Positions 10,388 through 23,577 of a DNA stretch of 64,000 nt are shown piece after piece. Position 1 is the stretch's first letter; each line of letters opens with the position of its first letter. The position numbers were made by a program, and so were the translations under genes. The DNA is taken from NCBI RefSeq assembly GCF_020740795.1, contig NC_067312.1, positions 58,838,405 through 58,902,404 of the forward strand, written 5' to 3'. The stretch is from Apus apus. Its lineage: Eukaryota > Chordata > Aves > Apodiformes > Apodidae. Under the pieces are notes generated by a model, which saw nothing but the letters and a program-made list of their open reading frames with translations, was not told where the DNA came from and did no database searches.

Positions 10388-12115
10388 CTGGAAAAAAACA
10401 AACATCATCAAACCTAAGTTGAGTTACAAAATTACAAATATTTTCAAGGAAGAGCCATGCCAGCTCCAGCAAAAAACCTATTTCTGCTTCTTATGTTCCA
10501 AATGCCCTGGGTGCTTTCTGTCTGTTGAGAACTGAGCTTTTACTGTCCCTGCAAGACAAGTGCTGATGATTCCCACGAAAGTAAAGAAAATATGTGCTCA
10601 GGCCTTCCTAACTAGACACTGCTATCAATAAATCTGTACATATGCAGCAAACAAGACAGCTTAAATTAGAAGATAGCATTTGATTCCGATCAAAATAAAA
10701 CTTAGAAGGGAAACAGTTATGTGTTGAATCTTTCACATTTTTTAAAGATCTTGGGGGGGGAAAAAGGACACAGAATCTCTTACAGAAGGCACCTCTTACA
10801 AGCAGGAAAAAATATTCTAGCTTTTATTTTTTTACCCTCACCAGCTAGTATCTAGTTTATTATTTTTTTTTTGTGCCACAAATTAGAGATGCAGTTTTTC
10901 TTTCAACAATCTATCTGTTTCCCTCCATTGTTGTTCAAATCCAGCCATTCACTGATTCAATCAGCATTTTGGACTCTCCAAAAAAAAAAATCATATTTGG
11001 GTGGCATCTTTATCAGTAAAAACCCTGCACAAAGGGCACTAAGGAGTACTGAGGGCCTTATGCCACACGGGGGCTGTGTTGCACCGTGATAAACCTATAC
11101 TTGCAGGTACAACCTCTGCTACAAAATGGGTATATTTATTATGTGCTAGGAAGGGTGCTGGGGAATTTATTGACATTGGGGCAGCACTTGCTTCTTTCTT
11201 TCTGTCAGGAGCAGAGGAAGTGTGGGAAGCTCCAGGATCCACCTTGCAACCCAGACATCTGTCCAAGAGAAAAGTCAGTCACTTAAGGAAAGAGATGTAG
11301 TGGCAAGCTAATGATGCTTACCTACTTACTGTTACTGTATCTGGAAGAACCATAAATCAAAATGAATGCAAATGTGTGCTCTCCTGGAAAGCAGACACTT
11401 CTGTTGGTGTACTCGGTGCACACCTCCTGAGGTGGGCCTTCAGAGTGCACAGCAGAGGGGAATCAGTGCTGGTCCTAACCTTGATGTGGCTAGGATGCGA
11501 TTTTCCCAGCCTTGAAAATGTGTAGTTTTAAATGCAGAACAGAACACAATATGTAACTATTCTGGCTTCACTGGAAGGTTTGTCACATAGACTGGGACTA
11601 ACCTGCTTTAAACTGAACACCCAGAGGGCTTTGAAATGTAAAATACTGTGCTTTTTTAGATTAGAGTCTAAAACAATGCCCTTTTATAACAGTGACAATG
11701 CAAAGTGACTTGGGAAGGCAGAACAGAGATAAAAGCCCTTTAATAAGCAGCGTTTCCCCCGCCCACAGTGTCCTTTTGTAGGCTTCTGGGCTTGGTTTCC
11801 AGCTGGCAATTCAACAGGCTGGACAGCCAGCTCCACAGGGCTCCCTTGATCCCCATGGGAACTCCATCCCCTCCCACAGCTGGCTGCCTGTCTGCTCCCC
11901 ACTCCATTTGGGAGACTCCCAGGCTGCCCTGAGCTCACACTGCCTTCCCCATCCTGCTACTCCCACATCCCTAGAAGGCTCACCTGGCCCTGGAAAAGGA
12001 GACTGTGCCCTCCCAGCCATCAGTTCCACCTGTTCTGATGCAACTCTGCAGCCCCAGGACAAGGTATGACCCACCATACATGAACCTCCAGGCTGTCAAC
12101 CAACTTACATGACAG
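10388..12115. other. CORO2A intron 2, left part
   Basis: Intron sequence with A- and T-runs near 10750-10990. I see no gene or classified repeat. Confidence 0.6.
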
Positions 12116-13190
12116 ATAGAATCATAGAATGATAAAATGTCTTGGGTTCAAAGGGACCTCTAAAGGTCATCTAATCCAACCGCCCTACTATAAGCAGGGA
12201 CATCTCACAGTAGAACAGATGGCTCAGAGCCCCATCAAACCTGACCTTGAATGTCTCCACGGATGGGGCCACCATCACCTCTCTAGGCAACCTGTTCCAG
12301 TGATCCACCACCCTCATACTAAAGAATTTCTTCCTAACATCCAAATTAAATCTACCCTTCTCCAGCTTGAAACCATTACCCCTTATCCTATCGTTACTTG
12401 CTCTAGTGAACAGGTCTTCCCCAGCCTTCTTACAGGCCCCTTTCAGGTACTGGAAGGCCACTATAAGGTCCCCCTGGAGTCTTCTCTTCTCCAGGCTGAA
12501 CAACCCCAACTCTCTCAGTCTGTCTTCATCAGAGAGGTGCTCCAGCCCTCTGATCATTTTCATGGCCCTCCCCTGGACACTCTCCAACAGGTTCTTCTTG
12601 TGCTGGGGGCTCCAGCGCTGGACACAGTATTCCAGGTGAGTTCTCACCTGGGCAGAGTAGAGGGGCAGAATCACCTCTCTTGATCTGCTGGCCACACTTC
12701 TCTTGATGCAGCCCAGGATACTTTTGGCCCTCTGGGCTGCAATTGCACATTGGTGGCTCGTGTCCATCTTTGGATCCACTATTACCCCCAGGTCATTTTC
12801 CACAGGGCTGCTCTCAAGTGTGTCTTCCCCCAGCCTGTATTCATACCTCTGGTTGTCCTGGCCCAGGTGCAGGGTCCTGCACTTGGCCTTGTTTAACCTC
12901 ATGAGGTTCACCTGGGCCGCTTGTCCAGCTTGTCCAGGTGCCTCTAGATGGCATCCCATCCCTCTGGCATTTCAACCGCACCACTCAGCTTGGTGTTATC
13001 AGCAAACTTGCTGAGGGTGCTCTCAATGCCACTGTCAATGATTAACAAAGATATTACACAACACTGGTCCCAGTACAGACCCCTGAGGGACATCACTTGT
13101 TACAGTTTTCCATCTGGACCATCGACCTCTGAAAGCAACCATCCTGCCAATTCCTTATTCACTGAACAGTCCACCTATCAAACCCATATA
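12116..13190 (-). mobile_element. CR1 LINE, 5'-truncated, young copy 2
   Basis: This is a longer relative of copy 1 in the same orientation, in the intron between coding exons 3 and 2. A minus-strand frame is open over 12171-12959 and covers the reverse-transcriptase C-terminus through to the stop. Farther 5', disrupted frames still show the core polymerase motifs: VPQGSVLGPVL near 13060-13100 and FADN near 12994-13006, where active CR1 elements normally have FADD. The 3' end is a clean tail of two octamers (ATTCTATG then ATTCTATC) at 12116-12131. The 5' truncation and stop codons make it inactive. Confidence 0.95.
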
Positions 13191-16100
13191 TTGTCACTCA
13201 TGGAAAGGTACCTGACACAGTTATTTGCAGAGCTTGACAATAAGTAATTTTTCAATCACTCACTTAATAAATGCTCAGCATTTTTTAAAAGTAGGCAAAC
13301 ACAAGAGTTCCTTGACAAAAAAATACTTCTAGTGGGACAGCTGTTACAAGCCTCCTAGCAGATGTGTACAGGGTAGATTATGATGAGATGGGTCAGCCAC
13401 ACCACTCAGGTGCTCTCCAGAGGGCTCTAACACACCTTGTTCTTACATCATGGTACACCACTCATATATGGTGTTACTTATGTAAGGCCTGAGGGTTCAT
13501 CACAAGTTTAATTTCATAGTCCAAGCCCCCAGAGAGAGGGGAGCAGAGTTTGTGTCTAGGAGGTCTACACAACCATGTATGTCCTCCCTTTCACACCTGG
13601 TGCTGACACATTAAAAGACTGGAGACACCAAGGACTCAGACACAAATATCTCCCTCTCTCTAAGGACTTGGTTTTCATTTTGATATCTTTTTGCTTTACG
13701 TAGTCAAGTAATCAAATCTGGTTATTGGAGGAGGAAAAAGGCAGACCTTTGTCTTTCAAAGGAAGGCCATAAAATTGCCCTCAGAGTCAAGATCCTTCCT
13801 TGGTACACAGCACACGCACTTTCCCAACCCAGATGTCTCAGACACCAATCTACACCCAGGGCCACACTGTAGGAAAGCAGCTCATCTCACAGGTACAGTG
13901 ACTGACCCTGTGTCTCCTTGGACTTGAAAGATTTACCAAGGCATTCAGTCTGTTCTGGGCACCAGGCAGCTCCTGTGGCTATAGCCACTTCCCTCCCTGG
14001 AGAAATGTGCTGCCATTCCACCCAGCTGGCTTAAATGGCAGACCTTCATGAGGACCTAGCTGACCATTCTCCAAGTGGTGGCAAATACTCAACTAATTCC
14101 TCTTCCAGTTGAATGCAAAGGCCTGCTGAAAGGAGGGTATCTGTGGCAGAGAGCTTTTTCCCTGCATAATCTGTGCTGCTCCCAACCTTACTTCCCCCCC
14201 AGGCTCACAGAGTAGAAGAATGGCAGAGAAGGTATTTATTCAAGGAGAGATGAGAGGTTAGTGTCCATGACTCAGCAAGAGAGAAGCACATCAAACAAGC
14301 AAGGAGGCACAGTTAAATGGAGTGTGGTTGAGCCTGCACTTGTGCACACCCTGAGGCAGGCAGCCCGTCCAGTGGCATATTCAAAATGAATGCAAACAAG
14401 CATTGGAGGGACAAGAGCATCTCCCCAAGCAGGTTATTCATCCTCCCTGTAAAGTGAAAACTTCCCTGTCCCAGCTACCACCTCCTGCTTTGACAAAACA
14501 TGACACCCTGGCTCCTGGGCTTTTCCTCCATACTGAGGCATGCTTGGGATGTGGCTACTCCCTCTGAATCCAGTCAAAAGTAAACATGGATCACCTGTCT
14601 CTCATGAGAGGGCAATGCTGTTCCACAAACATGTCTCCAGACCAGGCTGCCTTTGGTGCTCTGGCAGGTGGAAGCATGAGAGACCAGTATGCTGTCATGG
14701 GTCACAACCACAGGAGGAGGTGGCAGCCACAAATAACAAGACCAGGAGCACAAGTCTAAGCCTGCCACTTTTCACTAGGTGGCACTAGTATGGAAGGGTA
14801 ACATTAAAATGTAACTGGTATCACAGCACCCAGATTCAGGGAACGTCTCTCCGTACGTGGCTGAGACTGCTTCCCCCCCACCAGCAAGGATCAGGAACAG
14901 GTATTCAGAGAACAGCTGTACAAAGTGCAGCACAGATAGATCCTTTCCCTAATCCACCACTAAAGGTCAACCCCCAAGAGCCTTCCTGAACTAGGGAACA
15001 GGCATCTGAACAAACTCAGTTCATACCCCAACTCCTCTCTAACTCCATCTTGTTTTGAGCCCCTTAATCTTTACAGGGCTGTCAGCATCCAGAGCAGTGA
15101 GCTCAACATCTGAACTGCTGAATCATTCATATTTACTGCTAATGGGCTGCTCCCTGGTCTCCAGGATCCCCTTCACCACACAAATCAAGACAAATTGCTC
15201 CTTCGGTTTCTTTCCCACCCTCTTCACAGTTTCATATATCTCATCTTGCTCATGTCTTTTTTTCCCAGAATAATTGAGAACCAACCTACAAAGTCTTTCC
15301 TCACATTAAAGCAATTTCTCATTTTCACTGATGTACCTTGATCCTTTTCTGTATCTTCTAGATCTACCACACCTTTGACTTCTGCAAGCAGTATTTCAGC
15401 TCTGAACAGAGCACCTGAGCAGGTGTTAAGAATGGAAGAATTGCTGCTAAAGACTAGTCAAGCTGAAAAGAGGTCAAAAGACTCAAGAATTAATAGTAAG
15501 CAGCACAAGGACCTCCAGCTCGTTTTGCCAACATTTTGAGAGCTGGATCCCACACTCACCAGCTGCCTGCTCAAAGGTGCAGCTCTGTGATAAACACAAG
15601 CTCTTCAGCCTCACAGTCAAGAGGGCAGAAGTGACTCAGTCAAGAAAAGCAGGGTAGTGGTTAATTTTAGGAGGACTGTCTCTGAACAGCAAAAGCGGTG
15701 AAGGAGTTGAATAAACAAAGTATAGAAGGGCAAGGAACTGTGCTAGGTTCTTCAAGCATAGCCAGTTAACTTTCATGCTTAGCAAATATATATTGAAAAA
15801 GTGGCATTGCAATAACACCACCAATTAATTTTTAATTAAAGGCCGAAGTTTTGCCTTTCATCTGTTCTGCCCTGATTCCAGAGAGCTCATAATCTCATTT
15901 TGAAGTTAATCCGCATTAGTGCATGCCTAATTTTTCAGAAGCAATAAACATCAAACAGTCAGCTTCTCCCTCTCATCAGATTGCTAAGTCATCAAAACCC
16001 ATACACAGTGGATTTGTTTCTGAAAGGGAAGTTTTTCCAGAATCAGTGCTTGAAAATAAAGAGCTTCATTGCCTGATAACCATGTCTCCATTCTTTCACA

Positions 16101-16526
16101 AAGGAGAATGTAAAGCAAAACATACTCTCCTTTGGTCACAGCTGAAGACATGCCACTAAAGCACCTTTCAATTTTCACCCTCTGTACCTACTAACTGATT
16201 TTTACTCACCAACTGATTTTTACTCACCACTTCTCCTAGGAGACAAACATTTGAACAGCACAGATCCTGTTGATTATACAAGATAGGCAGATGAGGTAGA
16301 AAATGAAGGAAGGTGTTAAAAAACTGCAGGCAGAAACGTAAGATGTGTAAGTGCACCCATCCCAAGAATCACCTCCCAGGGCATCTGGTATCTGCCTCAT
16401 CATTTTGCAATTCAGGTAACAGCATTAACTGAGTATCATCTGGGCAATCTAGCTCCCTAGAAAGCCCAGCTCTCCTCCAGCCACTCAATGTACTCTCAAA
16501 AGCCAGCTTGCCTTTGTGGAGCTCAC
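13191..16526. other. CORO2A intron 2, right part
   Basis: Intron sequence. A perfect 18-bp tandem duplication at 16193-16228 is annotated separately. The stretch around 15240-15440 may be a very old antisense LINE fragment, but the resemblance is too weak to call. Confidence 0.55.
16193..16228. repeat. Perfect tandem duplication, 18 bp x 2
   Basis: The unit AACTGATTTTTACTCACC occurs twice without a gap at 16193-16210 and 16211-16228. On the CORO2A strand each unit begins GGTGAGTAAAA, which reads like a splice donor. It lies about 300 bases inside intron 2 from the real donor at 16526. Confidence 0.95.
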
Positions 16527-16727
16527 CTGGTGGATTGGAATGACCAGGAAGGCCCCCCCACCTGCACACTCGGTCACCACTGCGATGAAGTGCGGGTTCA
16601 CAGCACAGAAGTGGTTGTCATGGACGTTGCGGGTGATGGGCACACAGTCGTAGCACTTCTCCTTGCTGGCAGCTTTGCCGTACACATGGCGGAACTTGGA
16701 GCTGCGGTACTGTGGGTGCCACGACAT
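16527..16727 (-). CDS. CORO2A: CORO2A coding exon 2: start codon and coronin N-terminus (residues 1-67)
   Basis: The 201-nt exon begins exactly at the start codon, directly after a pyrimidine-rich acceptor ending in CTCGCAG. It ends in CAG before the donor GTGAGC, in phase 0. The protein starts MSWHPQYRSSKFRHVYGK, the conserved coronin N-terminal signature with basic residues that contribute to F-actin binding in the family. It continues with ITRNVHDNHFCAVNPHFIAV and TECAGGGAFLVIPIHQ, the first propeller blade. I chose this methionine because mammalian CORO2A starts with the same MSWHPQYRSS and because the inferred exon 1 contains no ATG over the 230 bases next to its donor. No earlier in-frame start is therefore needed. 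Confidence 0.97.
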
Positions 16728-19700
16728 CTGCGAGGAGAGAAACACACGTCCCATGACAGGCTTACAGATCCCCACTCCCCTCCTCCCAGCACAGGCTCAC
16801 CCCATCCCCGATTTGGGGTCCTCAAACAAACCCTCAGCCAGCAAGCAGCAGCCATGCTTTTCTCTGCAGGGCCTCACCCCTTTGGCATGACCTGTCTTTG
16901 CAGCCATTGCACATCTCTGATGGAGAGAGGGGAGTGCAGAGGAGATAAGACAGCTCTCTCCATCACCAGCCAGCTGGGCTGTGCAGGCACCAGCAGTCCC
17001 TACTGCTGGGACAGGGCCACATGGCAGCAAGTTTAAGAGAAGATGGATTCTGGTAGCACAGAGCTATGGAAGTATGAAAGATACATCTGAGTCAGAAAAT
17101 TCTGAAAGGTGGTGAGTGAATGAGCCAGTCTGGATGCATGTTTTTTTGAGTCCTCAGGTGGTTTAGGACCAAAAACTAGTCTAGATATTGCTCACATGAA
17201 GGGAAAAAAGATGTTTGACAGAACACAGAAATAGTTACAGTGTTACAGCCACCTGTCCAGTTTTTTTTCCACTGACGATGTTCTGCATGTTTAGTTTATA
17301 ACTGCATCACAGCCCTCTGACCGACAGCATTTTAATGGCGTTTAAATGAGATACACAGAGCATGCTGAACACAAGGATCCATCCCCACAGAGAGCACTGA
17401 AGCTTAATGGAACTGATGCAACTGATCTCAATAGGAAACTACCAGTGTTGGGCCGAAAATGCAATTCAGACCATTAACTCCTGCTCTTTCCACGAGACCT
17501 AGACAGTAAAAGGCACATGGTAGGGAAGGTCAGAAGATCCTATTGCCCAAAGGAAGGAAGAGAAATTAAGATCAGGCAAGAAAGTTATGTGTAAAAAAGC
17601 ACCCCATACAATCAGCAGGGAGTATGGGCAAAGCCTGGGAGAGGGCTTGGTCTTGGGCCATATCCATCTGTTTAACATACGTCAGGTGAATGGTATTATC
17701 TGTGATGCTGGATCAGTGATACTCCAGTTTGAGAAGGGAACCCAACAAAGCAGCTTTTGAGTTACAGCAAGACTTAGGCTGCTCACTCACCTGGGTAAGC
17801 ATTTGAAGGAAAGGATGCATTTCCTGGCAGGAAGCCAGTGCTTCAACACCTGACAAGCAGGGGTCTAAGCAATTCTAAACCAAAATGTCCTTGTTGCTGT
17901 CACAATACTGCATCCTGCCAGGATTACTATTAAATACTAGGAATCTGTATTGCTAAATCCTGGGCAGTCAAACTGGAGCTTTACAAGCACCCACCAACAC
18001 AAATATCCACAAAGCTCACATACCACGTCACACTGGAAGATTGGGGCTGTAAATACTAGGACACAAGTTCTGTACTATTCCCTGCCTCCTCCCAACCAAC
18101 TGGCATAGCTCAGAGTCAACCCCACCTTGGACAAATACACATGCCTGTAAAAAAGTCAATCCCAGTCACTTTCAGAGTAATTTTTGTTGCTCACTTTTAT
18201 CTTGGCATGTTTTACCTATGATTACCCTGCAATTGTCCATATTCTCAGTTGGTTGAATTTCTTGTGCAGAAAACATTAGGTGCAAACACTCTCTGATACA
18301 GTGAGGGCTACCTATCCCAAACAAAAACACAGAAATGCTAGTTATTTGAAAAATAAAGCAGCAATCCTAAAAAGCTAGTCATGGAACAAGCCATGTTCAC
18401 AGGCAGAAAGAAAGCTAAGGTTAGATGCAACTGGCTAGCCCGCCAAACAGCCCCAGAGGTGCAGCATTCTCATACAACTTCATGCTCATTACAGCTTCAG
18501 TGGTTAGGTTTACACCAGGAAAAAACATCACTATATTTTCTGGATGCAGTGGTTCCTTCTTACAGGAGGAATATTGTATTTCCAAAAGGGAATTAATTGC
18601 CTGGCTCCAAGGAACTTCTAGCTAAGCTGCTCCTGAGGTGGGAGAGAGTGTGTGTGGTCTGGAGCAAAGCTCCTCTGCAGAAAGGAGTCACCAAGCACAC
18701 TGGAGATACTCAATATTATGATATCACTCCTAAGGAGAGTGGGAACACAGCAAGATATTGACATCCCATGCAGACTACCTGTAAAATGTTAATGGTGAAT
18801 TAGGAATAAAGGAAATAAAAGGAATTAAACGCTCAAGTTTGGACAGTGCTTAGGAAAGACAGCTCTCTCCTATTTCAGTTTGTAGAATTTAGGTTCAGCT
18901 ACCACAGGAATGGACTTCAAAGCATCTACAATTCAGACAGCAGAGCAAAATATGACTGGGAATGTCATAAAATTGGCAAAAACAATCCCAGTGAAACAGT
19001 GCCCCTCCTGACATAATGCAGCCACAGCAGAAAGTTCAGTATTAAAATAAAAAATTATTGGATAAAATATAGCACAGAACAGCCTGAATAGGTGCAGCAT
19101 AAGCAGACTGCATGTGGTACAGTGGGAGATGCTGATCCCAAATAAAGCAGACAAATGGACACTAGAAAATACTTGTTTGCTAGAAGTATGGTAGAGTGCT
19201 CTGCACTAGAGGTTGCTCAAGTGATGATATGTCTCTGTCCCTGGAAATACTTTCATGACTTGATTAGACAAAGCCATATCCTCCTTGATTTAATGTTCAT
19301 AAAAGTCCTTCTCTGAACAGGAGGCTGAACTGGAAAAAAACTAAGAGCACGGTGCCACCAAACCATACTGAAACTTTGCCATTTACAACTGAAAAAGCTC
19401 TCACATCTTTACTAAGTAAAATAAGCTTCTGTGTGCACAGCCTGTCTGCTACAAACCCTGCAGTAAGTTCCTCAGCCAGAGACAATCTTCCAGCTAGCTG
19501 TTAATGAGTACAACCAGGCCAGGGCTCTGACATATCTCAGCTATTAGACAATGTAAGTTATGGCGCAGACAAGAAGATCCTTGCAGAGGAAAGAGGTCAC
19601 CATTCCTAGAAGTTCCCCATCAGAGCTCTCAACACACTAAATCCTGTGTTATGTATAATACAGGCCCAATACCAAAGGCAGAGGTGTGGATATATGAGTT

Positions 19701-21190
19701 AAAAGGACTACAGAAACACTTATCTCCCAAGCAGGTCTCCATTGTGGTCTGCCTTTACCCAGGTTGCCCAGATCTGCCTTTCCACTGCTGTCAGGACAAT
19801 GTAGGAACCAGTCACAGGCCACTGGTGGCCCTTTTCCATCAGCAGTCCTAACCCAGCCTCTTTGTTCAGCTCCTGTGCTTCCAGGGCAGGACAGAAGGGG
19901 CCACAGTCTACAGCTACAAGTCTCTTCCTTGTTCTTTTTATAAAGCAGCAAGTTTCCTAATTACTTCTTCTCCTCCTCCTCCCTCTACCTTCCTAGAACA
20001 GAAGGGTTTATTTCTTCACTCCTCATCTGGTACTTCAACCACCTTAATCACCTTTCACACTTCATTCTGCTAGACACAATGCCATATTTGCTCCTGGAAG
20101 AAACAATGTGAGTGAGTGCCATGACCCCTCCCCAGGCCTGAAGGGGGAGGAGAGGGACTGGCCAGAGGGAAGAGGGCCATCTCCGCTCCTTCCTCTCACC
20201 AAGGAGAGTAGAAAGCACCACAATGATTGCAGAGCTGAGTGAAAAACACTCGTGGCCAGAGAAGAGGAGGAAGGATCGTTTTCACAGCATCTCCCATCTA
20301 AGGCTAAGGGACACCGTTCTGGTGCAGTTTACAAAAAGCTAAGGCTTGCCACCTCACACAGGAGCCACGTGAAGGCAGCTCTGCGAAAGCTGTATGAGAG
20401 GCAAGGGTCTCCTCATCTTACAGCACAAGGAGTTGCCAGTTTCTGATGTATCTCCTGCTCCCCCAAGGGTCTGTTTCGTAGCCCACAGTGCCATGACACA
20501 TCTGCATTGTGAAACTGCAGGATGTCTCTTCTGAACACTGCTGTGGTGAGTCAAACAGAGAGCCAAGCAGCAGCCCAGATAGAGAAACTGGGACCAACTG
20601 GGCTGGGCAAAATATTTCTCCACAGAGCTACACGTTGGGCAGTTCCTGAGTGCCTGTTTCAGGAGAACAATATAATGTGATCTGCTGCACTCCTGTACCA
20701 GGCAGAGATAGCTCGTCTTTCCTCTTTTATTCTTCACCCTTGTGTCAGCTACTCAAAAGAGTTTCCTCATAGAATGGAAACAGCATCCTGTCAGTGAGCA
20801 GAGATGGCCACTTTGGGCAGCAGCAGCACTCCCACCAATCATCCACTCTTGGGGCAAACCCACCTTGAATCCTCTCACATCTTGGCTGAGTCCTGAAGCA
20901 GAGCTGTCCCTGCCATCTGCACAAGGCCTCCATAAGATGACACCCATGCTCCACTTCAGCTAATTTCACATCAAACTAATCCACCCAAGCTGTGCCACAC
21001 TGATGTATGTTAGGAGGCAGTTCTTCTTTATGTCAGTTATTAATTGAAATAAGTAAAATGTTGGGGGGGAAATGACATTTGGGGAAAAATCACATAAAAG
21101 AGAACAAAAGGGACATGCAGAATAAAAACAGGGCCTAGATAACAGTGAAACAGTAAAAATTAGACAAAACCAGATCCCAATTACAGAAGA
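16728..21190. other. CORO2A intron 1, first block next to exon 2
   Basis: Unique-looking intron sequence. Open frames are short and show no domain. No exon or repeat is supported. Confidence 0.6.
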
Positions 21191-21521
21191 ACACACCCCG
21201 AGTAGTCACCAGCCCAGCCTTGAGACAGGCCTGCAGGACAGATGGAAGGGATGGAAAGGAGCACTCTCCATAGCTTGTCTTGGGCACAGCCTTGAGTACT
21301 GGGGGGAAATGTACTGAGTAATTTAAATCACCATATTAATATATTAATGTTAGAGATACTTTCTCACATTTTGGAGTATGAAAGTAGCATTTGTGTTTCA
21401 GGAGCTGAGTTTGCTTTGTGGAACATCCCCTGCTCCCTGTTTCTTTGCAGAACTAGGTATTAAAGCAAATATCTCAACTCTGTGTATGGATTGGTTTCTT
21501 GAACACCAGGTGTTGGACCCC
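21191..21521. repeat. Dispersed repeat of unknown class, copy A
   Basis: This block aligns along its length with 26361-26661. Shared anchors include AGCCCAGCCTTGAGACAGGC, ATGGAAAGGAGCACT, CATAGCTTGTCTTGG, ATGTTAGAGATA and CTGTG(TA)TGGATTGG. The two copies differ by many substitutions and small gaps, roughly a fifth of positions by eye. Homology starts abruptly near 21191 and fades near 21521. The end part with a TGGATTGG(C/T)TTCTTG motif recalls an LTR, but termini were not found. Confidence 0.75.
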
Positions 21522-22119
21522 ACAACACTCTCACTGCTGAGGGCAGAGGGCAGTGAGGGGCTGCAGCATTGTCCTAGCCGATTCCATGGGTCACAGGGAG
21601 CTAGATACAAAATCCTCTCTAGAACAGGAGGCAGAGCCACCTTCGTGAGATCCTCATCTTTCCGTTGGAAGCAGGAGATGCTGGTGTGTGAGTAACTTCT
21701 CTCAGCTCTTCTAAAGCTGCTGAAGGTCTGGCTGCACTTTCCCCCAACCTCCCCTGAGTTGAGGCCCCACCAACTGCAGGACCTTCTCACCAACATTCTC
21801 CTGGCCCTGGTCACTCAGGCTCCCCCTTCCTGAGGTAAAAGGCAGCTGGATGAGATACTGACAGCAGCAGGTCTATGTCTGATCCCCCTCTGGTCACAGT
21901 GCCAGGCAGAGCCCTGGGCATCCAACAGCTCCCTTGCCTCATTCCCGGGTGGTAGGATCTGCTGGGGGTCTGCTCATTGTTCTCTGCAGGGTCCTTCTTT
22001 CCCATTTTTAAACATTCCCTGCTCTCTTCTCTTTCAGTTTTGCCAGTCACAATTACATGGTTTCCTTCCAGGTTTCCTCTCCATTACTGCCCTCCATAAT
22101 GCAGGACACCATGCAAAAG

Positions 22120-23577
22120 AAGCTGACCACTGTCCGAACATTCAGGGTTTGGTTTAGGAATGTTAAAGCCCACCTGGAGTTGAGTATGACAAGGTATGTA
22201 AAGGGCAACAAGAAAGGTTCCTACAGGTACCACAGCAGTAAAAGGACAACTAGGGAAAATATCACCCTGCTGAGGAATAGGGCAGAAGCCTTCATGACAA
22301 AGGACCCAGAAAAGGCTGAGACACTGAATGCCTTTTCACCTCAGCCTTTATTGCTAACATGGTCCTTAAGCTATACAGGTCCCCTGAGACCTGTGTAAAG
22401 TCCAAGGCAAGCAAGACTTGGATGTAGTTTATTTCAGTAATACGAAGACTTTTGACACTGTCTCCTTATAGGAGCCTCATAGACTAATGGATCATGTAGA
22501 CCACATAAGCAGACACTCAGGTAGCCTGTAAACTGGCTGAACTCCTGGGTTCAAAGGCTTGTGAAGAGCAGCATGAAGTCCAGCTAGAGGTAAGTTTCCA
22601 GAGATGTGCCCCAGGAATGGACACTGAGGTCAATGCTACTTAACATTTTCCTTCATGATCTGGGTGATGGGGCAGAGTGTATCCTCAGCAACTCTGCAAA
22701 TGACAGAAAACAGGCTGATGCACCAGAAGGTAGTGCTGCCAGTCAGAGGGACCTCAACCAACTGGAGAAATGGGCCCATAAGAACCTCATGAAGTTCAAC
22801 AAGGGAAAGAACCAAGTCATGTACTTAGGAAGGAATAACTCCATGCACCAGCATATGCCGGATGTCAACTGTCTGGAAAGCAGCTTTACAGAAAACAACC
22901 TGTGGATCCAGATGGTCAACAAGTTGACCATGAGTTTCCAGCAATGTGCCCTTGCAGCAAAGCAAGCCAATAGCCTCTTCTGAGCTGCATTAGGAGAAGT
23001 GTTGCCAGCAGGTTGAGGGAAGTGATCCTTCCCTTCTACTTGGCACTGGTGTAGTGCACCTGGAATGCTGGGTCCAGTTCTGGGCTCCCCAGTACAACAA
23101 AGACATGGATATACTAGTCAAGTCAAGGTGAACAACAACAAATAAGGGACTGGGAGCCTCTCTCATACAAAAAGAGGATCAGAGAGCTGGGACTGTTCCA
23201 CTGGAGAAGAACAGGTTCAGAAGGATCTTATCAATAAATACCAATAGCTCAGGAGGGGGAGTAAAGAAGACAGAGCCAGACCCTCCCCACTGATGCCCAG
23301 GAATATGACAAGAAGCAATGGGCACAAACTGAAATGCAGAAAACTTGATTTAAACACAAGGAAATGGTTCTTTGGATTTTTCCTGTGAGGGTATTCAAAC
23401 ACTGCCACAGGCTGCACAAACACACTGTGGAGTCTCCCTGTTTGGAGACACTTAAAACCTGACCAGACATGGTCCTAGGCAAACTGCTCTAGTTGACCCT
23501 GCTTTGGGCAGAAAGGTTGGATTAGATGGTCTCAAGGGATCATTTCAAACCTCAACTATTCTGTGATACCATGATTA
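22120..23577 (+). mobile_element. Old CR1 LINE, sense on plus strand
   Basis: A run of CR1 reverse-transcriptase sequence is recognisable but full of stops and gaps. Landmarks are GNKKGSYRYHSSKR near 22200, LEKWAHKNLMKFNKGKNQVM near 22770, QQCALAAKQANSLF near 22940, and the 3' end GGTTGGATTAGATGGTCTCA near 23515 followed by an ATTCTGTGAT tail. It is opposite to CORO2A. Its divergence from the minus-strand copies shows that it is a different, older insertion. Confidence 0.9.
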
